64,000 bases of DNA, from positions 245,836-309,835 of the forward strand of contig JAURWS010000012.1 of NCBI GenBank assembly GCA_030654835.1, read 5' to 3'. The stretch's first letter is position 1. Every line of letters starts with the position of its first letter. The DNA comes from Gammaproteobacteria bacterium. Lineage in GTDB: Bacteria > Pseudomonadota > Gammaproteobacteria > Pseudomonadales > Pseudohongiellaceae. Positions 37,318 through 45,756 of the stretch are shown one piece after another. The notes beneath the pieces were generated by a model. The model worked only from the letters and a program-made list of their open reading frames with translations, did no database searches and was not told the origin of the DNA. Made by a program: the position numbers and the translations under genes.

Positions 37318-38336
37318 TGACGATCGTCGACGCCTGGTACAAGAAACACGCCTGGCTTTGGCTGCTGTGGCCGCTCTCCATTCTGTTTACACTGCTGGCC
37401 CGCCAGCGTCGCGCGCGCTTACAGCGTGCCTGGCCGCTCGAAGCTACGGACATTCCCGTGGTGGTGGTCGGCAATATCACCGTCGGTGGCACCGGCAAGT
37501 CTCCGTTCGTGATCGCGTTGGTCAGACAGTTGCAGGCCATTGGCTTGCGGCCCGCCGTCATCACGCGCGGCTATGGTGGCCGTGCACCGCACTATCCCTG
37601 CTTTCTCGATGCGGCCTCGACGGTGGAGGAGGCTGGCGACGAGGCAATCATGATCAGGCGCAGCGTGTCCTGCCCCGTGGTAGTGGATCGTCGGCGTGTG
37701 CGCGCCATTGAAGCGTTGCGCAGGAGTCAGGCCTGCGACGTGATAATCAGCGACGACGGGCTGCAGCATTACGCCATGCCACGAGCCCTCGAAATAGTCA
37801 TGCTCGATGGCGAACGCCTGCTTGGCAATGGGCTTTGCCTGCCCGCCGGTCCTCTACGCGAACCCGCCGCAAGGCTGGAAGAGGTCGACTATGTCGTAGT
37901 GAACGGCGACAGCAGGGATACCACCCTTGCCTCCGGACGCTTTGGTCGCAAGCCGACGATGCACCTGCAGCCGGCTGCCTGGGTGAATCTGCGCAGCGGC
38001 GCGCGAGTTGATCTGCACAGTCTGCCACTGGCCGGAGCGGGCCGCCTGCATGCCTTCGCCGGGATCGGTAATCCACAACGCTTCTTTGCGACAGTGCGCT
38101 CGCTCGGGTATTCGCCGTTGTGCCACCCGTTCCCGGATCATTATCGGTTTGGTGCCCAGGATCTGCGCTTCGCGTCTGGCAATACCGTGGTGATGACCCA
38201 GAAAGACGCCGTGAAGTGCGAGAGTTTTGCCGGGCCTGACTATTGGTACCTCGCGGTGGAGGCGGAACTGGATGCCGATTTCAGTGCACACCTGTTGCAG
38301 AATATAAGCGCCAGGATTGCCGCTGCTACCCATTAA
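37317..38336 (+). CDS. lpxK: Tetraacyldisaccharide 4'-kinase
   Basis: Phosphorylates the 4' position of lipid A precursor at the inner membrane. 339 residues from ATG 37317; the track uses the TTG one codon earlier. An N-terminal hydrophobic segment (WLWLLWPLSILFTLLARQRR) precedes the P-loop VVVVGNITVGGTGKSPFVIALVRQL. Further motifs: AVITRGYGG, GDEAIMIRRSVSCPVVVDRRRV, DVIISDDGLQHYAMPRALEIVMLDGERLLGNGLCLPAGPLREP and HPFPDHYRF. Translationally coupled to msbA. Confidence 0.95.
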   Translation: MTIVDAWYKKHAWLWLLWPLSILFTLLARQRRARLQRAWPLEATDIPVVVVGNITVGGTGKSPFVIALVRQLQAIGLRPAVITRGYGGRAPHYPCFLDAASTVEEAGDEAIMIRRSVSCPVVVDRRRVRAIEALRRSQACDVIISDDGLQHYAMPRALEIVMLDGERLLGNGLCLPAGPLREPAARLEEVDYVVVNGDSRDTTLASGRFGRKPTMHLQPAAWVNLRSGARVDLHSLPLAGAGRLHAFAGIGNPQRFFATVRSLGYSPLCHPFPDHYRFGAQDLRFASGNTVVMTQKDAVKCESFAGPDYWYLAVEAELDADFSAHLLQNISARIAAATH

Positions 38337-38353
38337 GACTTGAGGATTGAACA

Positions 38354-38539
38354 ATGGACCAGAAATTATTGAGTATTCTCGCGTGCCCCCTCTGCAAGGG
38401 GCCGCTCAAGCATGATCGTCAGGCGTCCGAGCTTATTTGCTTTGGCGACGCGCTGGCGTTTCCCGTTCGTGACGGCATCCCGGTGATGCTGGAATCCGAA
38501 GCGAGACATCTGACCCAGGAAGAACGGGAGAAGCGCTGA
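38354..38539 (+). CDS. Trm112 family zinc-ribbon protein (YcaR-like)
   Basis: A 61-residue protein, [21 protein letters not shown], with CPLC and the rest of the Trm112/UPF0434 fold ([21 protein letters not shown]). One CxxC is visible. It sits between lpxK and kdsB as in many Gammaproteobacteria, and its stop overlaps the kdsB ATG (TGATG). The bacterial role is unknown. Confidence 0.9.
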   Translation: MDQKLLSILACPLCKGPLKHDRQASELICFGDALAFPVRDGIPVMLESEARHLTQEEREKR

Positions 38540-39291
38540 TGTCCTTTGTGGTGGTGATCCCCGCGCGCTTTGCATCGACCAGGCTGCCCGGCAAGCCGTT
38601 GCTGGATATCGCTGGCAAGCCGATGCTGCAGCATGTTTACGAGCGGGCGCTGCAGAGCGACGCACGCGCCGTGTACATTGCCACAGATGACGAACGCATC
38701 CGCGAGGCGGCTTCACGTTTTACCAGCAACGTCTGTATGACGCTCTCCACCCATCAGTCCGGCACCGACCGCATTCAGGAAGTGGCGCGGCAACTGGAGT
38801 TGTTGCAGGACGAGATCGTCGTCAACGTGCAGGGCGACGAGCCGTTGATTCCCCCCTCGGCAATCAATCTGGTGGCGCACAATCTGCAACGCAATCCGGA
38901 CGCCGGCATTGCCTCGCTGTACGAAGATATTCGCAGCGAACAGGAATACCGTAATCCCAATGCCGTGAAGGTAGTGACGGACCTGCAGGGATATGCCCTG
39001 TATTTCAGTCGCTCACCCATTCCCTGGCGGGCACCCGACGCGACAGAGCAGCCATTTGGCAAACGCCACATCGGTATCTATGCCTACCGTGTGGCGACAC
39101 TGGACAGCTATGTCACCTGGCCGCAGGTGGCACTGGAGGTGTCGGAGCGTCTGGAGCAACTGCGTGCGATGAGCCATGGCATCCGCATACACATGGGGCG
39201 TGCAAGCGAGAAGATGCCCGCCGGCGTGGACACCCCCGAAGATCTGGAGGCGGTGCGCGCTCATGTGCAGGCTTCTCAGGTCGCACGCTAA
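38539..39291 (+). CDS. kdsB: 3-deoxy-manno-octulosonate cytidylyltransferase
   Basis: Makes CMP-Kdo for LPS inner core. 250 residues: FVVVIPARFASTRLPGKPLLDIAGKPMLQHVYERAL (nucleotide-binding N-terminus), IATDDERIREAA, QSGTDRIQEVARQLEL and VVNVQGDEPLIPPSAI. YFSRSPIPWRAP, KRHIGIYAYRVATLDSYVTWP and VGVDTPEDLEAVRAH-type sequence (AGVDTPEDLEAVRA) close the fold. The ATG overlaps the Trm112 stop. Confidence 0.96.
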   Translation: MSFVVVIPARFASTRLPGKPLLDIAGKPMLQHVYERALQSDARAVYIATDDERIREAASRFTSNVCMTLSTHQSGTDRIQEVARQLELLQDEIVVNVQGDEPLIPPSAINLVAHNLQRNPDAGIASLYEDIRSEQEYRNPNAVKVVTDLQGYALYFSRSPIPWRAPDATEQPFGKRHIGIYAYRVATLDSYVTWPQVALEVSERLEQLRAMSHGIRIHMGRASEKMPAGVDTPEDLEAVRAHVQASQVAR

Positions 39292-39323
39292 CCGAAACCT
39301 GTCAGCGCATCAGGAGCACGACA

Positions 39324-39821
39324 TTGACACGCAACAAGGATGCACCAATCAGGGTTCTCATGGTTTGTCTGGGCAACATCTGTCGCTCGCCCACCGCCCA
39401 CGGCGTGTTTCAGCAGCGGGTCGAGAGTGCCGGACTGGCTGGGCTGATCGAGGTGGATTCCGCTGGAACCGGTGATTTTCATCTTGGCGAGAAGCCGGAT
39501 GTCCGCTCCCGCAAAGCCGCACAGCAGCGCGGCTACAACCTCAGCAGCCTGCGGGCCCGACAGGTGCGTAGTGATGATTTCGAGAGTTTCGATTACATCC
39601 TCGCCATGGATGACAACAACCTGCGCGACCTGCAGGCGCTGTGTCCGGCGCCCTTGCAACACAAGCTGCGCCTGTTCATGGAATTTGCGGACAATAACTA
39701 TCTTTCTGTACCCGATCCTTATTACGGAGAGGGAGAAGGGTTTCAACTGGTGCTGAATCTGGTGGAAGAGGCGGCCGATGCGCTGCTGGACCACATCAGG
39801 AAACAGGATCTGCAAGGCTGA
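39324..39821 (+). CDS. Low-molecular-weight protein tyrosine phosphatase
   Basis: A 165-residue cysteine phosphatase. The P-loop VLMVCLGNICRSPTAHGVF gives the C(x)5R-S signature, GTGDFHLGEKPDVRSRKAAQQRG follows, and the general acid lies in VPDPYYGEGEGF. The start is TTG 39324 with AGGAG 8 nt upstream. In other species such enzymes dephosphorylate BY-kinases; the kinase at 18.2 kb is a distant candidate partner. Here it lies in the kdsB-murB run, as in Pseudomonas. Confidence 0.93.
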   Translation: MTRNKDAPIRVLMVCLGNICRSPTAHGVFQQRVESAGLAGLIEVDSAGTGDFHLGEKPDVRSRKAAQQRGYNLSSLRARQVRSDDFESFDYILAMDDNNLRDLQALCPAPLQHKLRLFMEFADNNYLSVPDPYYGEGEGFQLVLNLVEEAADALLDHIRKQDLQG

Positions 39822-39836
39822 TCAGCGGAAGGGTTC

Positions 39837-40916
39837 ATGGCAGGGTTAGTAGCAGGGTTTGTTCCAGCGTTCATCCAGGAAAATGTCGATCTCAGCTCCC
39901 GCAACACCTTGGGCATTCACGCCCGTGCCCGTTATTTCTGTGCGGTGCGCAGTCTGCAGGAGCTGAGGGTGGCGTTGCAGTTCCGGCGCGTAAGGCAGCT
40001 GCCATTGCTGGTGCTCGGTGGCGGCAGCAACGTGTTGTTGTGTGCGGATTATCCCGGAGTCGTGGTGCAGATGGCGTTGTTGGGTATCGAAGTGCTGGCT
40101 GAACGCGATGGCGAACTGCTGGTGCGCGCCGCCAGCGGCGAGAGCTGGCATGGCTTTGTGCAGCACTGTCTGCAGAACGGCTATTTCGGATTGGAAAACC
40201 TTGCTTTGATTCCGGGCAGCGTGGGCGCCGCACCAATCCAGAACATTGGCGCCTATGGGGTCGAAGTGCGCGATCTGGTGAGCGAGGTGACTGTGCTGGA
40301 CGTCGGCAGCGGTGAAATTGAGACGCTGACGGCTGCGCAATGCGAGTTTGACTATCGCGACAGTGTCTTCAAAGGGCGCCTGCGTGGCAGGAAGATCGTG
40401 CTGGATGTGACCTTCCGCCTGCATCGGCAACCGCGCGTCAATCTCTCCTACTCCGCACTCGCGCAGGCTTTGTCGGAGGTCACTGATCCGCAACCGGGCG
40501 ATGTCTTTGCCGCCGTCTGCGCGATTCGCACCAGCAAGCTGCCAGACCCGGCGGTGCTGGGAAATGCGGGAAGCTTCTTCAAGAATCCAGTGATCGCCAA
40601 GGCGAGCTATGAAAGGTTGCTGCAGACTTACGCCGGGTTGCCTTCATACCCCGTGCATGACCGGGCGGGTCAGTTGTCGACAACGACGGTCAAGGTGCCG
40701 GCGGCGTGGTTGATCGAGCGGGCTGGCTGGAAGGGTAAGAGTTGTGGCCGTGCGGCCGTGTATCAGCAACAGCCTCTGGTGCTGGTCAATCTCGGGGGGG
40801 CTACTGCGTTGGAACTGGTGGCGCTGGCCAGGCAGATCATGGCATCGGTGGAACGACTGTTTGATATCCGGCTGGAACCCGAGGTGCAATGGATCCCCAC
40901 CGAACCGCTCGATTGA
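39837..40916 (+). CDS. murB: UDP-N-acetylenolpyruvoylglucosamine reductase
   Basis: FAD enzyme making UDP-MurNAc. 359 residues. NVDLSSRNTLGIHARARYF, LVLGGGSNVLLCADYPGVVVQM (FAD loop), LENLALIPGSVGAAPIQNIGAYGVEV, ECEFDYRDSVFK-type sequence (CEFDYRDSVFKGRL) and the catalytic serine region PAVLGNAGSFFKNPVI are present. GRAAVYQQQPLVLVNLGGAT and a final EPEVQWIP close it. This is the E. coli-type (type I) enzyme. GGAAGGG precedes the ATG. A 6-bp hairpin (ACTTGC-CATC-GCAAGT) overlaps and follows the stop. Confidence 0.96.
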   Translation: MAGLVAGFVPAFIQENVDLSSRNTLGIHARARYFCAVRSLQELRVALQFRRVRQLPLLVLGGGSNVLLCADYPGVVVQMALLGIEVLAERDGELLVRAASGESWHGFVQHCLQNGYFGLENLALIPGSVGAAPIQNIGAYGVEVRDLVSEVTVLDVGSGEIETLTAAQCEFDYRDSVFKGRLRGRKIVLDVTFRLHRQPRVNLSYSALAQALSEVTDPQPGDVFAAVCAIRTSKLPDPAVLGNAGSFFKNPVIAKASYERLLQTYAGLPSYPVHDRAGQLSTTTVKVPAAWLIERAGWKGKSCGRAAVYQQQPLVLVNLGGATALELVALARQIMASVERLFDIRLEPEVQWIPTEPLD

Positions 40917-41028
40917 ACTTGCCATCGCAAGTCCGAGGCAGCGCTTCATCTAGCGGATGTACTTGCTTTGGAGGCTGTGGTAAAAATTGTCCAATACTTC
41001 CCCAGACTCAGATTAAAGACATTATCCA

Positions 41029-41754
41029 ATGAGACGACCCAAAATGCAGACCTCTGAGCCTTCTATCGCATCTGGCACCGCGTCAGGTGTGGCAAGCCCG
41101 ATTCGGGTGATGCTCGTGGATGAGCATGAGCTGGTGCGTTGCGGCATCGCCCGGTTGATCGCTGATGAAACCGACATGCAGGTGGTGGCTCAGGCGGTGT
41201 CCGGTGAATCTGCCCTGGAGCTGCTGGATATCGTCGCGCCTGAAGTCATCCTGGTCGATGTGAAGATGTCCGGCTTGGTCGGGGTGGACACCATTCAGCG
41301 CATCGTGCGTGTGCGCCCCTCGGTGCGGGTAATTGCAATGTCTACTCTTGAGGTGGGGCTGATACCGGCCCGCATGCTGCGGGTAGGGGCAGTGGCCTTC
41401 ATTACCAAGTGTGTACCGGTTCAGGAATTGATGCATGCCATACGTCTGGCGCACGCGGGACAACGCTACATCACGCAACGCATTTCCCGGCATCTCGCAC
41501 TCAACCCCTTCGAGGAACCACGCATAACGCCTTTCGATTCACTCTCGCAGCGTGAATTGCAGGTCGCGCTGATGCTCATTGATTGTCATAAGGTCAACAG
41601 AATTTCCGACCAGCTTAGCCTGAGTCCGAAGACTATCTACAGCTATCGATACCGGATTTTCGAGAAGCTGGGGCTGAGCAGCGACGTCGAACTGACGATA
41701 CTCGCTGTCAGACATGGGCTCAGTGATGCCAGTGCCCTCAATAGTGCCTCCTGA
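41029..41754 (+). CDS. gacA: GacA/UvrY-like LuxR-family response regulator
   Basis: 241 residues. A REC domain is preceded by a 25-residue extension (PSIASGTASGVASP) not usual in GacA. The acidic pocket is MLVDEHELVRCGI (D-E rather than D-D), the phospho-acceptor is Asp77 in VILVDVKMSG, the switch threonine/serine is VIAMST and the lysine is FITKCV. A C-terminal LuxR HTH is present (LSQRELQVALMLIDCHKVNRISDQLSLSPKTIYSYRYRIFEKLGL). It overlaps uvrC by 41 nt, the classic gacA/uvrY-uvrC arrangement, which supports the assignment. GacA controls small regulatory RNAs in related bacteria. Confidence 0.9.
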   Translation: MRRPKMQTSEPSIASGTASGVASPIRVMLVDEHELVRCGIARLIADETDMQVVAQAVSGESALELLDIVAPEVILVDVKMSGLVGVDTIQRIVRVRPSVRVIAMSTLEVGLIPARMLRVGAVAFITKCVPVQELMHAIRLAHAGQRYITQRISRHLALNPFEEPRITPFDSLSQRELQVALMLIDCHKVNRISDQLSLSPKTIYSYRYRIFEKLGLSSDVELTILAVRHGLSDASALNSAS

Positions 41755-43642
41755 TTCCGCCACCACCGCACAGGTCCCACCCCGATTTGACCCCAAAGCG
41801 CTGATCGCGACTCTCAGTACGCGGCCGGGCGTTTATCGCATGTTCGATGCGGGTGGTGCGCTCCTCTATGTAGGCAAGGCGAAGAACCTTCGCAAGCGCG
41901 TCTCCAACTACTTTCGCGCCTCGGGTCTGGACACCAAGACGATGGCGCTGGTGGCACGCATCGAAGGTATTGAAGTCACCATCACCAGCACCGAGACCGA
42001 GGCGCTGTTGCTGGAACAGACGCTCATCAAGCAGCATCGTCCGCCGTACAACATAGAATTGCGCGATGACAAATCCTATCCCTACATCATGCTCACCAGC
42101 AAGGAAGAGTATCCGCGCCTGGCGTTCTATCGCGGCAGCAAGAAACGCGATGCGACCTTTTTCGGGCCGTATCCGAGCGCGAGTGCCGTGCGGGAAAGTC
42201 TGGGGATATTGCAGAAAGTGTTCCGTCTGCGTCAGTGCGAGGACAGTTACTTTCGCAATCGCTCGCGCCCCTGTCTGCAGTATCAGATTCAGCGCTGCAC
42301 CGGGCCGTGTGTCGGATTGATCTCAGCGGAGGATTACGCGCAGGACGTCCACTTCTCGACGCTCTTCCTCAACGGCAAGAGCGATACGTTGATCAAGGAA
42401 TTGACCCGAACGATGGAGACCAGGGCGGGGGCGCTGGATTTCGAGCAGGCTGCCGTGATTCGCGATCAGATCGGTGATCTGCGGCGAATTCATGAGCAGC
42501 AGTATGTGTCCGATCAGGGGGGCGATGCCGATGTGCTCGCCGCCGCATTGTCAGCGGCATACGCCAGCGTGCACCTGATTGTCATTCGCGGCGGTCGCCT
42601 GATCGGCAGCAAGAATTTTTTCCCGCGCGACCGACTCGCGGGCTCGGAGAGTGAACTGCTCTCGGCGTTTATCGCGCGTTATTACATTCAGGAAGACAAC
42701 GCTGCCAATATTCCGCGCGAAATCATCATCAGCCCCGCCATAGAAGACGAGAAAAGTCTTGAAGAAGCATTGAGCTTTTGCGCAGACAAGGCCATCAAGA
42801 TCAGTGCCTCCGTTCGTGGGCATCGTGCCAGGTGGCTCGCAATGGCAGTCACGAATGCACAGCAGAGTCTGACGAGTTTTGTCAGCAACAAACAGAACGT
42901 GCAGCAACGTTTTCTGCAACTGCAAGAGGCGCTGAATCTCGATGAAATGCCGCAGCGCATCGAGTGCTTCGACATCAGTCACACGGCAGGGGAGAGCCCC
43001 GTGGCCTCATGCGTAGTGTTCGATGTGAATGGTCCGCTCAAGACCGACTATCGACGCTTCAATATCGAGGGGATTACGGGCGGTGATGATTATGCTGCGA
43101 TGGAACAGGCACTGAGCCGTCGCTTCATTCGCGTTGCTCGTGAGGCGGCAGAAAGCGTAGATGGTGGCAAGGTGCCCGACATACTTCTGATTGATGGCGG
43201 CAAGGGACAATTGGCGCAGGCGCGGCGCGTGCTCGATGAGTGTCAACTCGGCAGCGTGCAATTGCTTGGTATTGCGAAGGGCATCAGTCGCCGGGCAGGG
43301 CAGGAAACGTTGTTTCTCTCCGTTCCGGATGAGGTCAACGGTGACAAGGTGACGGAGATCGTTCTACCGACCGAGTCCATTGCGTTACATCTGCTACAGC
43401 AGATTCGCGATGAGGCACATCGCTTTGCCATCACCGGACATCGTGCACGGCGTGCCAAGACCCGTAATACTTCCGAATTGGAACAGATCCCGGGGCTGGG
43501 CCCGAAGCGGCGTAGAGAACTGTTGCGGCATTTTGGCGGTCAGCAGGAAGTGCTGCGTGCCAGTGTCGAACAACTGACCAAGGTGGCGGGTATCAGCAGA
43601 AAGCTGGCAGAAGACATTTATGCTCATCTGCATAACGAGTAG
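41714..43642 (+). CDS. uvrC: Excinuclease ABC subunit C
   Basis: Makes both incisions in nucleotide excision repair. About 640 residues. An N-terminal GIY-YIG nuclease (TRPGVYRMFDAGGALLYVGKAKNLRKRVSNYF) is followed by ITSTETEALLLEQTLIKQHRPPYNI and a UVR motif (LDFEQAAVIRDQIGDLRRIHEQQ). The RNase H-like C-nuclease has ECFDISHTAGESPVASCVVF and LLIDGGKGQLAQARRVL. A helix-hairpin-helix tail closes it (IPGLGPKRRRELLRHFGG, VAGISRKLAEDIYAHL). Start ATG 41714 or 41726; both lie inside gacA. Confidence 0.96.
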   Translation: MGSVMPVPSIVPPDSATTAQVPPRFDPKALIATLSTRPGVYRMFDAGGALLYVGKAKNLRKRVSNYFRASGLDTKTMALVARIEGIEVTITSTETEALLLEQTLIKQHRPPYNIELRDDKSYPYIMLTSKEEYPRLAFYRGSKKRDATFFGPYPSASAVRESLGILQKVFRLRQCEDSYFRNRSRPCLQYQIQRCTGPCVGLISAEDYAQDVHFSTLFLNGKSDTLIKELTRTMETRAGALDFEQAAVIRDQIGDLRRIHEQQYVSDQGGDADVLAAALSAAYASVHLIVIRGGRLIGSKNFFPRDRLAGSESELLSAFIARYYIQEDNAANIPREIIISPAIEDEKSLEEALSFCADKAIKISASVRGHRARWLAMAVTNAQQSLTSFVSNKQNVQQRFLQLQEALNLDEMPQRIECFDISHTAGESPVASCVVFDVNGPLKTDYRRFNIEGITGGDDYAAMEQALSRRFIRVAREAAESVDGGKVPDILLIDGGKGQLAQARRVLDECQLGSVQLLGIAKGISRRAGQETLFLSVPDEVNGDKVTEIVLPTESIALHLLQQIRDEAHRFAITGHRARRAKTRNTSELEQIPGLGPKRRRELLRHFGGQQEVLRASVEQLTKVAGISRKLAEDIYAHLHNE

Positions 43643-43719
43643 AATGAAAAGTGTTCGCACACGAACCATCCTCATATCGTGGACGTTATGCAGTGAGCAA
43701 CAGGAGATTCAGCAACACC

Positions 43720-44271
43720 ATGAACATTGCCAATATCGTGACATGCTCCCGTGTGCTGATGATCCCAATGGTTATCGCTCTGTACTATTCATCGATTCCG
43801 CATGGCACGCTGCTGGCTGCAGGACTCTTTGCGATCGCTAGTCTGACCGACTGGCTGGATGGATATCTGGCACGCAGGCTCAAGCAGACCTCTCCCTTTG
43901 GTGCATTCCTCGATCCGGTCGCAGACAAGCTGCTGGTGGTCATGGCACTGGTGCTGCTGGCTGCGAATTTCCCGAGCCCCTGGTTCGTCATGCCCACTGC
44001 GATCATCATCGCCCGTGAAGTATTTGTATCGGCACTGCGGGAATGGATGGCCAACTGCAACAAGCGTGACCTCGTGGCCGTGGGCTATATCGGCAAGGTC
44101 AAGACCACCGTGCAAATGATCGCGATCACCATTCTGATCGGCGTGGACGCCAGCACACCGGAAATTTTTACACAGCTTGGCATCTTGTTGATCTATGTCT
44201 CCGCAGTGTTCAGCCTGTGGTCAATGATCAGTTATCTGCGTGCGGCATTGCCCACCTTGATGATGAAATGA
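43720..44271 (+). CDS. pgsA: CDP-diacylglycerol-glycerol-3-phosphate 3-phosphatidyltransferase
   Basis: Commits CDP-DAG to phosphatidylglycerol synthesis. 183 residues from ATG 43720 (MNIANIVTCSRVLMIPMVIALYY). The CDP-alcohol phosphotransferase motif is ASLTDWLDGYLARRLKQTSPFGAFLDPVADKLLV. Further TM segments (ALVLLAANFPSPWFVMPTAIIIAREVFVSALREWMA) are typical. uvrC-pgsA-tRNA gene order is conserved in Gammaproteobacteria. Confidence 0.96.
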   Translation: MNIANIVTCSRVLMIPMVIALYYSSIPHGTLLAAGLFAIASLTDWLDGYLARRLKQTSPFGAFLDPVADKLLVVMALVLLAANFPSPWFVMPTAIIIAREVFVSALREWMANCNKRDLVAVGYIGKVKTTVQMIAITILIGVDASTPEIFTQLGILLIYVSAVFSLWSMISYLRAALPTLMMK

Positions 44272-44342
44272 CAAGGACTTTTGTGACGGATTCAGCGGTT
44301 GAGGTCGAGTAAATTCAGTAGAAAAAATCCACGTCTAATTGC

Positions 44343-44370
44343 TTGACATAGTTTGTTATGGCATTAGAAT
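44343..44370 (+). promoter_or_regulatory. Sigma-70 promoter of the tRNA operon
   Basis: TTGACA (44343-44348), a 16-bp spacer and TAGAAT (44365-44370), followed by the GC-rich AGGCGCC discriminator typical of stable-RNA promoters. It lies about 110 bp upstream of tRNA-Gly. Confidence 0.75.
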
Positions 44371-44481
44371 AGGCGCCTCTTTACGGCCTCTGGGCTTACC
44401 AGCAAGGGTAAGACGGCATTCAGAAGTACGAAAGAGTCCGGTTGGAAATCACGCAAGATCAGCCGGAATGACAGAAATAAA

Positions 44482-44557
<76 letters not shown>

Positions 44558-44649
44558 ATTTCTAGTCATGATTATCTATCTTCAGGCCAATTTGACAGCG
44601 TATCCTTACGTCGGCCAGTCTAGCTGTTAGGTAAGTTTGTAGGACTTTT

Positions 44650-44723
44650 GGCTGGGTGGCAGAGTGGTCATGCAGCGGACTGCAACTCCGCGTACGCCGG
44701 TTCGATTCCGACCCCAGCCTCCA
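44650..44723 (+). tRNA. cysT: tRNA-Cys (GCA)
   Basis: 74 nt with encoded CCA. Acceptor GGCTGGG pairs with CCCAGCC. Anticodon loop ACTGCAACT with GCA; T-arm CCGGTTCGATTCCG. Lies 92 nt after tRNA-Gly in the same transcript. Confidence 0.97.
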
Positions 44724-44799
44724 TTAGTAAAATCCCCGATCGCATTGCCGGCATTCTTCCGGTTCCGTACAGTAATATCGTAAAGCCTCCGCACTTCCA

Positions 44800-44885
44800 G
44801 CCCGGGTGGCGAAATTGGTAGACGCAAGAGACTTAAAATCTCTCGACCACTGGTCGTACCGGTTCGATTCCGGTTCCGGGCACCA
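44800..44885 (+). tRNA. leuZ: tRNA-Leu (TAA)
   Basis: 86 nt class II tRNA with encoded CCA. Acceptor GCCCGGG pairs with TCCGGGC (one G-U). Anticodon loop ACTTAAAAT with TAA, variable arm CGACCACTGGTCG, T-arm CCGGTTCGATTCCGG. Last of the tRNA operon. Confidence 0.97.
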
Positions 44886-44956
44886 ACAAAATCAATGAGT
44901 TACATAAGCTTCTCGCAAAATTCTCTTCATTTCATTAAACCCCGACAGAGGGCATC

Positions 44957-45388
44957 GTGAAATATCGCACCATGCAGATCGATGACTACACCGACGCACT
45001 TGCGCTCTGGCTGGGTGCCGAAGGCGTACAGTTACGCTCAGCCGATTCTCTCGAAGGCATTGCCCGATATTTGGAGCGCAATCCAGGCTTGAGTTTCGTT
45101 GCGGAGAGTGACGGCAAAGTGGTCGGTACGATCATGGCCGGCCACGACGGGCGACGCGGTTATATTCAGCATCTGGCCATACAGGTAGAGTTTCGCAAGG
45201 CGGGCGTTGGCAGTGAGTTACTGCGCCGTTGTCTTGTTGCACTCAAGCAAGCGGGCATCAGCAAGTCTCATGTTCATGTCCTCAGCGATAATAATATTGC
45301 CAGAGAATTCTGGCTCGCACGAGGCTGGCAAATGCGTGAAGACATTGCAATGTTTTCATTTGTGAACGATGGTGATGATAATGCGTGA
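44957..45388 (+). CDS. GNAT family N-acetyltransferase
   Basis: A 143-residue acetyltransferase. YRTMQIDDYTDALALWLG gives the N-terminal strand and helix, FVAESDGKVVGTIMAGHDGRRGYIQHLAI the central strands. The acetyl-CoA loop is VEFRKAGVGSELLRRCLVAL, and the C-terminus is HVLSDNNIAREFWLARGWQMRED. GTG 44957 follows GAGGG at good spacing. The substrate is unknown. The stop overlaps the GFA-family gene. Confidence 0.88.
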   Translation: MKYRTMQIDDYTDALALWLGAEGVQLRSADSLEGIARYLERNPGLSFVAESDGKVVGTIMAGHDGRRGYIQHLAIQVEFRKAGVGSELLRRCLVALKQAGISKSHVHVLSDNNIAREFWLARGWQMREDIAMFSFVNDGDDNA

Positions 45389-45737
45389 GATGCAGACTCT
45401 TATTGGCAGTTGTCACTGCGGCGCGATTCGATTTCAGATTGAAACGGACTTTCCCGAGCTGACCACGTGTGACTGTTCGATCTGTACCCGCAAGAATGCG
45501 CTGATGGTGAAGGTGCATGAAGGTGCATTCACATTGCTTAGCGGCGAATCATTTCTGACCGAGTACCAGTTTCATACGCGCACTGCCCGGCACTTTTTCT
45601 GCAAGGTTTGCGGGATCTATCCGTTCCACCGCAAACGTTTGGCACCGGATTCCTATGGCGTCAATGTCTTCTGTCTTGAAAATTTCGACCCTGCGGAAAT
45701 CCCCGTGCGCGCGACTGTTGGTAAAGGGATGTCGTGA
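45369..45737 (+). CDS. GFA-family (CENP-V/GFA) zinc protein
   Basis: About 120 residues. The zinc cysteines lie in GSCHCGAIRFQIE, LTTCDCSICTRKNALM and FFCKVCGIYPFHRKR, with the family core TARHFFCKVCGI. GFA proteins are named for a glutathione-formaldehyde adduct activity that is not general; the true function here is unknown. The start is uncertain: ATG codons at 45369, 45375, 45381 and 45390 are all in frame. The first overlaps the GNAT stop. Confidence 0.85.
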   Translation: MVMIMREMQTLIGSCHCGAIRFQIETDFPELTTCDCSICTRKNALMVKVHEGAFTLLSGESFLTEYQFHTRTARHFFCKVCGIYPFHRKRLAPDSYGVNVFCLENFDPAEIPVRATVGKGMS

Positions 45738-45756
45738 TCCGCTCTGAGAAAATCCG